Below, piece after piece: positions 43,476-53,364 of a stretch of 64,000 nucleotides of DNA. Each line of letters begins with the position of its first letter. The stretch's first letter is position 1. The stretch is from Segatella copri (lineage in GTDB: Bacteria > Bacteroidota > Bacteroidia > Bacteroidales > Bacteroidaceae), in contig NZ_CP042464.1 of NCBI RefSeq assembly GCF_015074785.1, forward strand, positions 310,001 to 374,000. The letters run 5' to 3'. The notes beneath the pieces are model-generated. The model did not search any database, had not been told where the DNA came from, and worked only from the letters and a program-made list of their open reading frames with translations. The position numbers and the translations under genes are program-made.

Positions 43476-44456
43476 TCACACCATGCAGGCATAGTGATCT
43501 ACAATGCCCTTTAAATGATTATCCTTGTCTACAACCAGTACCGTATGCACCTTATACTTGTGCATGATGCGCTGAATCTCCGAAATCTTCGTCTTCGGAG
43601 TCACCATTTTCGGAGTGGTGGTCATGATGTCGCTTACAGTCTTGTTAAAGAATTCTGCCTGCCATTTCTCCATGGCGCGTCGGATATCACCATCGGTAAT
43701 AAGTCCGATAACGTGGTTGTCTTCATCCAATGAGATACCCAATCCCAGTTTGCCCTTGCTTACGTGGATGATAGCCTCGCCCAGGTGCATTTCCTTAGGA
43801 ATGATAGGCATATCATCGCTGCGCATCACATCTTCTGCTGTGGTCAGCAGTCGTTTGCCTAATTCTCCACCAGGATGGAACTGTGCAAAGTCACGAGGCT
43901 TGAAGTGGCGTACCTGCATCAGGGCGATAGCCAGTGCATCACCCATAGCCAATGCTGCAGTAGTACTGCTGGTAGGGGCGAGGTTCAGCGGACAAGCCTC
44001 CTTCTTTACCTTTACGGTGATATGATGGTTGGAGTATTTTGCCAGCAGGGAATCTGGATTTCCGGTGATGGAAATGATAGGAACATTCATGTGGAGTACC
44101 ATCGGGATGAAACGAAGCAGTTCATCGGTCTGACCGCTGTTACTCAGTGCCAGAACCACATCCTTGTCGGTCATCACACCTAAGTCGCCGTGATAGACAT
44201 CCAGTGGATTGATGTAGAAGGCTGGTGTGCCTGTAGAGGCAAGTGTAGCGGCAATCTTGGCACCTACGTGTCCACTCTTGCCCACACCTGTAACGATAAT
44301 CTTGCCTTGGCAATGATACATCATGTCTACTGCTTTCTCAAAGTTGTCGTCCAGATAAGGTATCTGGTCGAGGATGGCCTGCGCCTCGTCTCTAAGAGCC
44401 TGTTCGCCATAACCGCGAACAATCTTATCATCTATATTGTTATTTTTATCGGTCAT
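43476..44456 (-). CDS. kdsD: D-arabinose-5-phosphate isomerase (KdsD/KpsF)
   Basis: 326 aa from ATG 44456. A longer frame reaches a GTG at 44531, adjacent to the kdsA stop. A SIS domain (V-T-G-V-G-K-S-G-H-V-G-A-K-I-A; S-N-S-G-Q-T-D-E-L-L) is followed by two CBS domains. It converts ribulose-5-phosphate to arabinose-5-phosphate for Kdo. It follows kdsA on the same strand; the pair supplies two consecutive Kdo steps for lipopolysaccharide. Confidence 0.92.
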   Translation of the reverse strand: MTDKNNNIDDKIVRGYGEQALRDEAQAILDQIPYLDDNFEKAVDMMYHCQGKIIVTGVGKSGHVGAKIAATLASTGTPAFYINPLDVYHGDLGVMTDKDVVLALSNSGQTDELLRFIPMVLHMNVPIISITGNPDSLLAKYSNHHITVKVKKEACPLNLAPTSSTTAALAMGDALAIALMQVRHFKPRDFAQFHPGGELGKRLLTTAEDVMRSDDMPIIPKEMHLGEAIIHVSKGKLGLGISLDEDNHVIGLITDGDIRRAMEKWQAEFFNKTVSDIMTTTPKMVTPKTKISEIQRIMHKYKVHTVLVVDKDNHLKGIVDHYACMV

Positions 44457-44531
44457 TTCTAAATCATTTGAATTGGCTTTCCATTCGTACGCCGAACGTT
44501 GTTTCTTCATTCTTCGTTCTTCACTTTTCAC

Positions 44532-45281
44532 TTAAAGGAGTTCCTGGATAAGTGATTCCAACTTGTTTAATTCCAGCATGTTGGCTGCATCGCTCTTGCC
44601 CTGGTCTGGGTCAGGATGTACTTCAAAGAAGTAGCCGGTAGCTCCGAAAGCTTTAGCCGCCTTTGCCATTGCTGGAACGAACTTACGGTCGCCTACCGTC
44701 TTGCCGTCACCTGCACTCGGGCGCTGAACGCTATGGGTACAATCCATGATGACATTTGGCACAATCTCCTTCATGTCAGGGATGTTTCTGAAATCTACCA
44801 CGAGATTGTTATAGCCGAAACAATTGCCGCGTTCTGTGAGCCAAACTTCCTTGGCACCGCTCTCCAATGCTTTTTCTACAGGATATTTCATATCTCTACC
44901 GCTCAGGAACTGTGCCTTCTTGATGTTGACGGTTTTACCAGTCTTGGCTGCAGAAACCAGAAGGTCGGTCTGTCGGCAGAGGAAGGCTGGAATCTGGAGA
45001 ATATCACATACTTCGCCTGCTGCTGAAGCCTGATAACTCTCATGAATATCTGTTGTAACCTGAAGGTTGTACTTCTCCCTGATATCTCCCAGCATCTGGA
45101 GTCCTTTCTCCAGTCCTGGACCACGGAAAGAGTGGATGCTGGTACGGTTGGCTTTGTCGAATGAAGCCTTGAATATGATTTTAGTTCCTAACTTTTCGTT
45201 GATGCGGACGAGTTCCTGAGCTACTGTTTCCAATAGTTCCATTGACTCGATGACGCAAGGACCTGCTATGAATGTTGCCAT
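44532..45281 (-). CDS. kdsA: 3-deoxy-8-phosphooctulonate synthase
   Basis: 249 aa. It condenses arabinose-5-phosphate with phosphoenolpyruvate to give Kdo-8-phosphate. The DAHP synthase-type barrel signatures are seen: A-G-P-C-V-I-E-S, F-K-A-S-F-D-K-A-N-R-T-S and D-C-T-H-S-V-Q-R-P. It is slightly shorter than E. coli KdsA (284) at the N-terminus. First gene of the kdsA-kdsD pair. Confidence 0.96.
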   Translation of the reverse strand: MATFIAGPCVIESMELLETVAQELVRINEKLGTKIIFKASFDKANRTSIHSFRGPGLEKGLQMLGDIREKYNLQVTTDIHESYQASAAGEVCDILQIPAFLCRQTDLLVSAAKTGKTVNIKKAQFLSGRDMKYPVEKALESGAKEVWLTERGNCFGYNNLVVDFRNIPDMKEIVPNVIMDCTHSVQRPSAGDGKTVGDRKFVPAMAKAAKAFGATGYFFEVHPDPDQGKSDAANMLELNKLESLIQELL

Positions 45282-45304
45282 ATCTTTTTATAGTTTATAG
45301 TTGA

Positions 45305-45350
45305 TAGTTTATAGTTAATAGGGAGTAAACCTGCTATTAACTGTAAACTA
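45305..45350 (-). terminator. AT-rich hairpin between the MscS-like gene and kdsA
   Basis: AGTTTATAGTTAATAG pairs with CTATTAACTGTAAACT with mismatches. It lies directly after the MscS-like stop, with TATAGTT direct repeats beside it. Confidence 0.5.
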
Positions 45351-45357
45351 CAAACTG

Positions 45358-47718
45358 TTAATTATTAACTTGTTTGATTGTAATCTCACGCTGTGGGAAC
45401 GGAATCTCGATGTTGTGATCGTTGAGCGTATCGTAGATGCACTCCATGATGGTGGCATCGTCGATGGCTTGGGTAAGCACGTTCACCCATACTACAATTC
45501 TGAGTGTGATGCAGCTGTCATCGAAACTCTTCAGTAACACCTTCACCCCTTTGTCCTGATAGATACAGTCCAGTTTCATGAGGGCTTCGATGAGAATCTG
45601 TTTCACTTCCTTCACATTGCTGCCATAAGCAATACCTACCTCCAGAATATCCAGCTCATAACCATGATTCTTGGTCATGTTCTTGTAGTTCTTCGAGAAG
45701 AGCTGCGAGTTCTGGAAGGCTATGACCGAACCGTCGGTAGCCTCCAGCATCGTAGAGGTATAACTGATACTGCTTACCTTACCACGGGTGCCGTCACAGA
45801 TAATGTAGTCACCCACCTTCACACGGCCCATCATCAGAGATATGCCGTAGTAGATGTTCTCAAGAATATCCTTTGATGCAAAACCCAGACCGGTTGATAA
45901 GCCGGCAAAGATAGCTAGCAGCCATGATTTACCAACTTGGAATACGTTCAGGGCTATCATCAGCCAGATACCCCAGATAATCACCTGCATCACGTTCTTG
46001 AACATCACAATCTTTGAGGCAGCCGACGCCGGGTCTGCTTTCTCGAAGTGATGACGCATGAAATCTACAGAAGTAATGTTGATGTAGTTGAACAGGAAGT
46101 ACAGACAAGCTACCTCTGAAATACTGAAAAGCGATGCAGTGAAGTTGCTGGTCTTGATGTAATCCTTGTTGAATATCTCCCAAGTCGTATCACTCATGTT
46201 GAATACATCTGCTGCCCAGTAGATAGAGATGATGAACGAGAGTACACCTGAAATAGGGAGCAATACCTTATAGATAAAGCGATACAGCCATTTGTCGGTA
46301 ATCGCCCTGTCTGCCAGCTTTTTACGCTTGGCATATACGCTGAGCCATCCCTCGCAGCAGGTAATGGTAAGCACGCAGGTAAGCTGCATGGTCCACCAGA
46401 TGATAAGCTGGACGGCAAGCAGTGTGAAACCTGTCCAGGCAAAAATGGTACTTACTCCGAATACGGCAAGCGATATGAATGCGTATGTCTTGTCAGTGCG
46501 CAATACCTGGTTGTGCTTTCTGCCAATCACATTCCACTGCCAGAGAGCGCAGAGCAGAAGGACTGGTGGAAAGATGAGGTTTACAAGGTCGTTTGGTATC
46601 AGGATGATACGGAACACGATAACGATGAAACCTACCAGCATCAATGGCGAATAGATACGGAAGGTATTCTTGATCTTATCGTTGTCTACACGTAGCAGGA
46701 TAGATACCAAGATGACGCCAACTAACCAGGAATATTCTACCAGCAGCTGGCTTGCCATAATCACGAAGTTCTGGGTAACCGCCATTCTTACGATACCGAG
46801 AATAACTGCGAAGGTTACTACCGTCATCGCCATGATAAGGCATGGTCGTTTTGCCATAAAACTTTCCTTTCTGTTCTCGAACATACCATGCTTCATGAGT
46901 TGGGTAATTACGATGCGGATGGTAAAGAGATTGAGGAAGATGGAGATGAGACCCCAGAAGATGATGATACCAAAGAGGATGAAGATGATACGAACATCCC
47001 ATTGCGACATCATGCCCGGTACGGGCTTGTATTTCTCGGTTACAGACATCTTTGCCTCCTTATAGTTCATGCTGATATTACGGAGTATGCGCAGATAGTT
47101 GTCGCCTCCATTATTGAAAATGCTGTTCTGGATATCTTCGTATCTGCGGTTGGCATAGTCGTTGAGTGCCTGTAACTTACGGTCGGTTCTGTCGTAAGCC
47201 TGTACATAGGCTTGCAGCTGTTTCTGTTTCTCTACCAGCTGGCGGCGGATATTGACAGCCAGAGTCAGGTCAACGTTTCGGTTCACCTGTGCTTCTTCGC
47301 TGAGAAACATGGTGTTCATGCCGTAGAGATAGTTGATGAGCGAATCGAAACGCGCCACCTCAACATTGTTCTTCTTGATCATCTGGCGGAAAGGAACAGC
47401 CTTCGACTTAAACTTCTTAAACTGCTCTGTAGCCTCATGACAGGCATACGTCATGTCGAAAATATACCCATTGCGCTGCGAATAGAGCATGATGGAGTTC
47501 TGGTCAGCCTGTTTCACAATACTGATGAGCTCCTGAATCACAGCCAACTGTTGAGCCTTGGCAGCTTGGTTCTGTTTCTCCAAGTCTATGTGATAGTTGG
47601 TCAATTCTGTACGCAGCATATAGAGCGTTGTGTCCAGGTTGGCTTCCTTGAGCACTGCGTTGCTTGGCAGTACGAATGCCACCATCAGCAGAATTATGAT
47701 GTATAGTCTCTTCTTCAT
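45358..47718 (-). CDS. MscS-family mechanosensitive channel (large form)
   Basis: 786 aa from ATG 47718. The ORF extends 38 codons further, but a -7 box at 47744-47737 lies inside that stretch, and the signal peptide (M-K-K-R-L-Y-I-I-I-L-L-M-V-A) begins at this ATG. A periplasmic coiled-coil region (about 25-200) precedes many membrane helices and the MscS pore/beta domain (G-L-S-T-G-L-G-F-A-S-K-D-I; V-G-D-Y-I-I-C-D-G-T-R-G-K-V). It relieves osmotic downshock. It resembles the large MscS members with a periplasmic domain. Confidence 0.88.
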   Translation of the reverse strand: MKKRLYIIILLMVAFVLPSNAVLKEANLDTTLYMLRTELTNYHIDLEKQNQAAKAQQLAVIQELISIVKQADQNSIMLYSQRNGYIFDMTYACHEATEQFKKFKSKAVPFRQMIKKNNVEVARFDSLINYLYGMNTMFLSEEAQVNRNVDLTLAVNIRRQLVEKQKQLQAYVQAYDRTDRKLQALNDYANRRYEDIQNSIFNNGGDNYLRILRNISMNYKEAKMSVTEKYKPVPGMMSQWDVRIIFILFGIIIFWGLISIFLNLFTIRIVITQLMKHGMFENRKESFMAKRPCLIMAMTVVTFAVILGIVRMAVTQNFVIMASQLLVEYSWLVGVILVSILLRVDNDKIKNTFRIYSPLMLVGFIVIVFRIILIPNDLVNLIFPPVLLLCALWQWNVIGRKHNQVLRTDKTYAFISLAVFGVSTIFAWTGFTLLAVQLIIWWTMQLTCVLTITCCEGWLSVYAKRKKLADRAITDKWLYRFIYKVLLPISGVLSFIISIYWAADVFNMSDTTWEIFNKDYIKTSNFTASLFSISEVACLYFLFNYINITSVDFMRHHFEKADPASAASKIVMFKNVMQVIIWGIWLMIALNVFQVGKSWLLAIFAGLSTGLGFASKDILENIYYGISLMMGRVKVGDYIICDGTRGKVSSISYTSTMLEATDGSVIAFQNSQLFSKNYKNMTKNHGYELDILEVGIAYGSNVKEVKQILIEALMKLDCIYQDKGVKVLLKSFDDSCITLRIVVWVNVLTQAIDDATIMECIYDTLNDHNIEIPFPQREITIKQVNN

Positions 47719-47736
47719 ATTTAGTAAATTTGACTG

Positions 47737-47744
47737 CAAAGTTA
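47737..47744 (-). promoter_or_regulatory. -7 box of the MscS-like gene
   Basis: TAACTTTG on the minus strand, 18 bp upstream of the chosen ATG; it decides the start. Confidence 0.6.
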
Positions 47745-47849
47745 TTAATAATTCGTGAAAAAGCAAAGAGAAAATCGCCTTTTTTGATATATTAGCACCT
47801 TTACGTTCGATTTTTAGGGTTATCTTTTGCATTTTTCATATAAATTGAT

Positions 47850-47857
47850 TACATTTG
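47850..47857 (+). promoter_or_regulatory. -7 box of the BadF-type kinase gene
   Basis: TACATTTG, 37 bp upstream of the ATG at 47895; divergent from the MscS-like promoter. Confidence 0.6.
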
Positions 47858-47894
47858 CAACGTCAAAGGATACGTTAATTAATCAGATTGGAAT

Positions 47895-48845
47895 ATGAAG
47901 ATACTCATAGCAGATAGTGGCAGCACCAAGACCGATTGGGCTCTGGTTGATGAACAGGGTAACGTGATGGTTACCTGTAAGACGCAGGGCATCAGTCCGA
48001 TTCATCAGAGTGATGCCGAGATTTTGGATGTATTGTGTAAGGAACTTGTTCTGTCAGAGCAGCCTCAGGAGGTTTTCTTTTATGGCAGTGGTGTAACCGA
48101 GGCGATGAAGTCTCGCATGAAATCACTCTTGCAGCAGTCTTTCCCCGAAGCCAAGGTTGAGGCTGAAGGTGATATGCTGGGAGCAGCCCGTGCCCTGTTT
48201 GGCAAGAAACCGGGTATCGCCTGTATTTTGGGAACCGGTGCCAACAGTTGTCTTTACGATGGAGAGAAGATTGTGATGAACACGCCTCCGTTGGGATATA
48301 TCCTGGGCGATGAGGGTAGTGGGGCAGTAATCGGCAAACTTTTCCTCAATGGTATCTTCAAGGGCACATTGCCTGTATCGCTAAAGAATAAATATCTTGC
48401 CTGGTCGGGTTTGGATTATCCTACTATTATTAATAAGGTGTACAGACAGCCGCTTGCCAATCGCTTCCTTGCTTCCATCTGTCCTTTTATCTCAGAACAG
48501 ATAGCAGAAGGTGAGAAACACGAGAACGGGACTGACGAACTGAATGAAGCCATGTCACTCTATCGTATGATATTGGAGAGCTTCAATCAGTTCTATGCAA
48601 AGAATCTCACACCTTATATTAAATATGTCAAGGCGAGCACCGAAGATATAAGTCAGTTGGAGCCAGGCATGAAGGCATGGCATTCATCCTTGGAAGAAGA
48701 AATCCCAATGCTTGGTTTTGTTGGAAGCATAGCTCATTACTTTGAATCACCTTTGAGAAATGTGATGGAGGATGAGTTTCATCTCAAGATTTCCCAGATT
48801 TTGAAAGCTCCGATGCCGGGGTTGATAAAATATCATATTAATTAA
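47895..48845 (+). CDS. BadF/BadG-type ATPase, probable N-acetylglucosamine kinase
   Basis: 316 aa. An actin-like ATPase fold is shown by the phosphate-1 motif A-D-S-G-S-T-K-T-D-W (residues 6-15), I-L-G-T-G-A-N-S and G-D-E-G-S-G-A. Bacteroidota members phosphorylate N-acetylglucosamine or related amino sugars. A segment near residues 245-275 (Y-V-K-A-S-T-E-D-I-S-Q-L-E) looks like extra sequence compared with the usual 280-aa length. Monocistronic, ending in a terminator. Confidence 0.82.
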   Translation: MKILIADSGSTKTDWALVDEQGNVMVTCKTQGISPIHQSDAEILDVLCKELVLSEQPQEVFFYGSGVTEAMKSRMKSLLQQSFPEAKVEAEGDMLGAARALFGKKPGIACILGTGANSCLYDGEKIVMNTPPLGYILGDEGSGAVIGKLFLNGIFKGTLPVSLKNKYLAWSGLDYPTIINKVYRQPLANRFLASICPFISEQIAEGEKHENGTDELNEAMSLYRMILESFNQFYAKNLTPYIKYVKASTEDISQLEPGMKAWHSSLEEEIPMLGFVGSIAHYFESPLRNVMEDEFHLKISQILKAPMPGLIKYHIN

Positions 48846-48850
48846 ACTAT

Positions 48851-48894
48851 TTTTGCACCAAAATGTATTTTATGCTACATTTTGGTGCTTTTTC
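48851..48894 (+). terminator. Terminator after the BadF-type kinase
   Basis: A 13-bp perfect stem (48855-48867 with 48876-48888), 8-nt loop, T-run. Confidence 0.85.
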
Positions 48895-48972
48895 GTTAAA
48901 AAATGTAGGTTGTGCAACATTTTATACGTAATTGATTAACCAAAACATACCCCATTGTGTCTGTTTTTTATC

Positions 48973-48980
48973 TATCTTTG
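48973..48980 (+). promoter_or_regulatory. Putative susC promoter -7 box, displaced by the IS
   Basis: TATCTTTG fits TAnnTTTG. The IS element starts 78 bp downstream, so susC is now about 1.2 kb from this promoter; without the IS the leader would be about 160 nt. Confidence 0.6.
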
Positions 48981-49058
48981 CCCCCGGAAAAGTAAATGTA
49001 AACAACGATAAATCGAGGCAATCCTCATAACCGAGGCTTATACCTTATTTATATAAAG

Positions 49059-50096
49059 ACCTGTTGGCGGAATTAAAAAACCGCCTGAAAATTAGTATAT
49101 TTTTATGGAGAAAAAAGTTGTGCATCTCGTTGATTTTTAGTAACTTTGTAGTGTCCAATTATAAAGTTATATATTTCACGCTATGCACAACTTGTATGCA
49201 AATTTCGTAAAAATTCTTGAGATATGCAAGGATTTCTCCAAAAATTTAGTTAATGAGCTAGGAAATATTCCTCGCCCAGGAGTCGTACCACGTTTTTCAG
49301 ACCTCGAAGTTGTTGCTTTGAGCTTGACAGCCGAGCATCTTAGCATCGACAGTGAAAACAACTTGTTCGATAGGCTGAAGGAGTATAAGGCAGATATGCC
49401 AAATCTGATTTCTCGACGCCAGTTCAATGACAGGCGAAAGTTCACTGCGGAACTATGTGAGAAGATTCGTAAGCGCATAGCGTCAAAGATGGATGGTGCA
49501 GAAGAATATTTCTGCATAGATTCCAAACCAATAGAGGTGTGTCGCTTGTCCAGAGGCTTGCGTTGCAAGATGAAAGGAACAGACGTAACAAACTCTCCTG
49601 CATTTGGCTATTGCGCTACTCAGAAGATATACTACTTTGGGTATAAACTCCACGCTGTCTGTGGGTTAAGTGGAGTTATCCACTCGTATGACCTGAGTCC
49701 AGCTAATGTTCATGACATTCATTTTCTTAAAGATGTAAAGTTTCAATTCCATGACTGTTGCATCCTTGGCGATCGAGCTTACCTCAGTGCGGAACTACAG
49801 CAAGACTTGTTTTCTTCTGTAGGCATCAAGTTGGAAGTTCCATATCGCTTGAACATGAAGAATTGGCGACCAACATTTAAGCCTTATGCTAAGGCGAGGA
49901 AGAGAATCGAGACAAATTTCTCTCAACTTTGTGATCACTTCATGCTCTTCCGAAACTATGCTAAGCAAACACTAGGACTGTTTACCCGAATCATCGGGAA
50001 AATCAGCGCATTTACAGTCTTGCAATATATTAATTATGTAAACAACAGACCGGTTGGCAGGGTTAAGTATGCGCTAAATTAATTCCGCCAACGGGT
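49059..50096 (+). mobile_element. Complete IS982-family insertion sequence
   Basis: 1038 bp, bounded by imperfect terminal inverted repeats (ACCTGTTGGCGGAATTAA left; the right end read inward begins ACCCGTTGGCGGAATTAA) and a 7-bp target duplication TATAAAG (49052-49058 and 50097-50103). One transposase ORF, intact. Inserted in the susC leader in the same orientation. Confidence 0.88.
49183..50082 (+). CDS. IS982-family transposase
   Basis: 299 aa. A DDE catalytic triad fits Asp113 (F-C-I-D-S-K-P), Asp197 (I-L-G-D-R-A-Y) and Glu243 (R-I-E-T-N-F-S-Q). Y-F-G-Y-K-L-H-A-V and L-S-P-A-N-V-H-D are family signatures. Full length for IS982 (about 290-300), no frameshift, so the element may be active. 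Confidence 0.93.
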   Translation: MHNLYANFVKILEICKDFSKNLVNELGNIPRPGVVPRFSDLEVVALSLTAEHLSIDSENNLFDRLKEYKADMPNLISRRQFNDRRKFTAELCEKIRKRIASKMDGAEEYFCIDSKPIEVCRLSRGLRCKMKGTDVTNSPAFGYCATQKIYYFGYKLHAVCGLSGVIHSYDLSPANVHDIHFLKDVKFQFHDCCILGDRAYLSAELQQDLFSSVGIKLEVPYRLNMKNWRPTFKPYAKARKRIETNFSQLCDHFMLFRNYAKQTLGLFTRIIGKISAFTVLQYINYVNNRPVGRVKYALN

Positions 50097-50180
50097 TATA
50101 AAGGCAATATTCGTCCTATGTTACATAGGCCCTATATTAAACCTAGAAGCAACAATTATTAATTTAAACCTAAAGTAATT

Positions 50181-53100
50181 ATGAGAAAAACATCTCAGAA
50201 ATTCTCGCAGAGCCACATGCTCTGCAAAGTTGCTCTGGTAGCCATCATGTTGGTGTTCCAGGCAATGTTAGGAATCGGAGCGGGTGTCCTCAATGCTCAG
50301 ACGGTTAAGGGTACTGTCATCTCTGGCAGTGACAATGAACCATTGATTGGTGCAAGTGTCATGGTACAGGGTACAAAGACGGGTGCCGTTACTGACCTGG
50401 ATGGTAACTTTACCATTGAAGCAAAGAATGGACAAACACTCGAAGTTTCGTATCTGGGCTTTATCACCCAAAAGATTAAAGTTACAGGTTCGACAATCAA
50501 CGTAACCTTAAATGAAGACAAGCAGTCACTTGATGAAGTTGTCGTAGTAGGTTACGGTGTTCAGAAGAAAAAGCTGGTGACGGGTGCTACCGTTCAGTTG
50601 AAGGGTGACGACATCGCCAAGCTTAACACCACCAACCCTCTTTCTGCCATGCAGGGACAGACACCTGGTGTTAACATCGTTTCTACTTCTGGTCAGCCAG
50701 GTGCAGCCATGAGTGTTACCATTCGTGGTTTGGGTACCGTAGGAAACTCTCAGCCTCTTTACTTGATTGATGGTGTGGGTGGTGATATCACAACCTTGAA
50801 CCCTGCCGACATCGAGAGCATCGACGTGTTGAAGGATGCTGCTTCTGCTGCTATCTATGGTGCACAGGCTGCCAATGGTGTAGTCCTCGTTACAACCAAG
50901 AGCGGTAAGGAAGGTTCTTCCAAAATTACATACGATGGATATGTAGGTTGGCAGACTCTGGGGCGCCAGATAAGTATGCTCAATGCCTCTGAGTATATGA
51001 CAATTATGGATGAGGCTCGCCTCAACTCAGGTATGTCTCCTGTTGATTGGATGTCTTTGAGGGGTATTCGTAATGCAGAGGGTGTTATCAATAATACAGA
51101 CTGGATTGACCAGGCTGTAGATAATGGTGCATTGACCACAAGCCACAGTTTGGCCTTTACCGGTGGTAGCAAGACTTCTACTTATTCTATTTCTGGTGGT
51201 TATACAGGACAGGACGGTCTCATTGGCGGTTCTGACGTTTCTTATTATAAAAGGTATAACCTTCGTGCCAATTCAGAGCATAAAATGTTCAATGGTTTGG
51301 TTACTGTAGGTGAGCATGTAGGCTTTGTTTATAAGGATAGCCGTGGTATGAACACAGGTAATATTTATAACAATAACCTTCGTGGTGCTTTTACAACCTC
51401 TCCTTTGGTTCCTGTTTATGATGCCAATGGTAACTTTAATTCTACAGAGAGTTCTGACTGGAATGTGAATGATGGTAACCCTTATGGTACCATGATGATG
51501 AACCGTTACAATCAGAGCAAGTCTACTTCTGTTGATGCAAATGTATATGTTCAGATTGAGCCTATCAAGAACTTGAAGTTTAAGACAGTCTTTGCTGTTA
51601 ATTACGGTGGTTCAGACTATCGTTCTTATTCTCCTGTTTATAAGTTTACTCCACAGAGTGGTAATGGTATCACTAAGGTTAGTCAGAGTGATGGTAGTGG
51701 TATCTCTCTGGTTTGGACTAATACCCTGACTTATGATTTCAATATCAAGGAACATCATATTAATGCCTTGATTGGTAGCGAGACTTCTAAGTATGATGGT
51801 AGCTCTTCTGGTAGTACCGGTTATGGCTTGACAGCTGGTTTCAATGATTGGGATCATGCTTATGTCAAGAACACCGACCAGAGTTCAAGCGACCGTACCA
51901 TCAGCGGTGCTCCATATAACCCTACTCGTGGACAGTCTTTCTTCGCTCGTTTGGGCTGGTCATGGAAAGACCGTTATATGGTTAATGCAACCATGCGTGC
52001 CGATGGTTCTTCTAAGTTTGCAAGAGGCAACCGTTGGGGTTACTTCCCATCTGTTTCTGCAGGTTGGACATTGACAGAGGAAAAGTTCATGAAGTCTACT
52101 GCTTCTTGGTTGGATTTCTTGAAACTCCGTCTCTCTTGGGGTCAGGTAGGTAATGCCAATGTCAACTGCTTCCAGTATTTGGCTCCTGTTACAACATCCA
52201 AAACCAACTACAACTTTGGTGCTACCGGTGGTACAGATGCCTGGGTAATGGGTGCATACACTAGCCGCTTGGCAAATGAGAAAGTGAAGTGGGAGACTTC
52301 TGAACAGTACAATCTCGGTATCGATGCACGTTTCCTCCGTCAGCGTCTTTCTCTGACATTCGATACTTATATCAAGAACACCAAGGATTGGTTGGTACAG
52401 GCTCCAGTATTGGCAACAGCCGGTACTCAAGGTCCAGTCATCAATGGTGGTGATGTAAAGAATAAGGGTGTCGAACTTGGTCTTTCCTGGAATGATCAGA
52501 TTGGCAAGGACTTTGTTTATAGTGTAGGTGCCAACTTCGCTTACAACCACAATGAAGTAGGTAATATTCCTACATTGGATGGTATCATCCATGGTGCTAC
52601 CAACCAGATTTATCAGAATGCAGAAGAGTTCTATCGTGCAGAGAATGGTCATGCAATCGGTTACTTCTGGGGTTACAAGACAGCAGGCATCTTCCAGAGC
52701 CAGCAGGATATCAATAATTGGATTGCTGCCGGTAATGGTGTGCTCCAGTCAAATGTACAGCCTGGTGATGTAAAGTATGTTGATGTTAACCATGATGGTG
52801 CTATCAATGCTAATGATAAGGTTGATCTGGGTAATGGTCTTCCTAAGTATACTTTCGGTTTCAATTTTACCCTTGGTTATAAGGGCTTTGATTTGAGTGC
52901 AAACTTCACTGGCGCTGCCGGTTTCCAGATTGCACAGTCTTATCGTGATCCTAGTGGTTCACAGGGCAATTACAGTCATCGCATTTTAGGCAGATGGACA
53001 GGTGAGGGTACAACCAATGAGATGCCTCGTGTTACATACGGAGACGTAGGTAACTGGTTGTTCTCAGACCTCTATTTGCAGGATGGTGACTACATCCGTT

Positions 53101-53345
53101 TGCAGAACCTTACCTTGGGTTATGATTTCAAGAAACTTATCTCTTGGAAGGGCCTCTCTAAGTTGCGCCTCTATTTCCAGGTACAGAATCTTTTTACTTT
53201 GACCAAGTATGATGGTATGGATCCGGAAATCGGTTCATACAATGGTACAGATGGTAACAGTAGCGACTCTTGGGTATCAGGAGTTGATATGGGTTACTAT
53301 CCACACCCACGTACTTTCATTGTAGGTGTAAATGTTGCATTCTAA
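50181..53345 (+). CDS. SusC-like TonB-dependent outer-membrane transporter
   Basis: 1054 aa. After a long signal peptide (to V-L-N-A-Q-T) comes a carboxypeptidase-regulatory-like domain (about 44-125, G-T-V-I-S-G-S-D-N-E-P-L-I-G-A-S-V). The plug (about 130-245; the TonB-box-like D-E-V-V-V-V-G-Y-G and the V-T-I-R-G-L-G-T-V-G motif) and a 22-strand barrel with a terminal aromatic residue follow. It imports oligosaccharides with SusD as lid. First gene of the polysaccharide locus; susD starts 19 bp later. Confidence 0.96.
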   Translation: MRKTSQKFSQSHMLCKVALVAIMLVFQAMLGIGAGVLNAQTVKGTVISGSDNEPLIGASVMVQGTKTGAVTDLDGNFTIEAKNGQTLEVSYLGFITQKIKVTGSTINVTLNEDKQSLDEVVVVGYGVQKKKLVTGATVQLKGDDIAKLNTTNPLSAMQGQTPGVNIVSTSGQPGAAMSVTIRGLGTVGNSQPLYLIDGVGGDITTLNPADIESIDVLKDAASAAIYGAQAANGVVLVTTKSGKEGSSKITYDGYVGWQTLGRQISMLNASEYMTIMDEARLNSGMSPVDWMSLRGIRNAEGVINNTDWIDQAVDNGALTTSHSLAFTGGSKTSTYSISGGYTGQDGLIGGSDVSYYKRYNLRANSEHKMFNGLVTVGEHVGFVYKDSRGMNTGNIYNNNLRGAFTTSPLVPVYDANGNFNSTESSDWNVNDGNPYGTMMMNRYNQSKSTSVDANVYVQIEPIKNLKFKTVFAVNYGGSDYRSYSPVYKFTPQSGNGITKVSQSDGSGISLVWTNTLTYDFNIKEHHINALIGSETSKYDGSSSGSTGYGLTAGFNDWDHAYVKNTDQSSSDRTISGAPYNPTRGQSFFARLGWSWKDRYMVNATMRADGSSKFARGNRWGYFPSVSAGWTLTEEKFMKSTASWLDFLKLRLSWGQVGNANVNCFQYLAPVTTSKTNYNFGATGGTDAWVMGAYTSRLANEKVKWETSEQYNLGIDARFLRQRLSLTFDTYIKNTKDWLVQAPVLATAGTQGPVINGGDVKNKGVELGLSWNDQIGKDFVYSVGANFAYNHNEVGNIPTLDGIIHGATNQIYQNAEEFYRAENGHAIGYFWGYKTAGIFQSQQDINNWIAAGNGVLQSNVQPGDVKYVDVNHDGAINANDKVDLGNGLPKYTFGFNFTLGYKGFDLSANFTGAAGFQIAQSYRDPSGSQGNYSHRILGRWTGEGTTNEMPRVTYGDVGNWLFSDLYLQDGDYIRLQNLTLGYDFKKLISWKGLSKLRLYFQVQNLFTLTKYDGMDPEIGSYNGTDGNSSDSWVSGVDMGYYPHPRTFIVGVNVAF

Positions 53346-53364
53346 CTCTAAAATTGAAAGTGAT

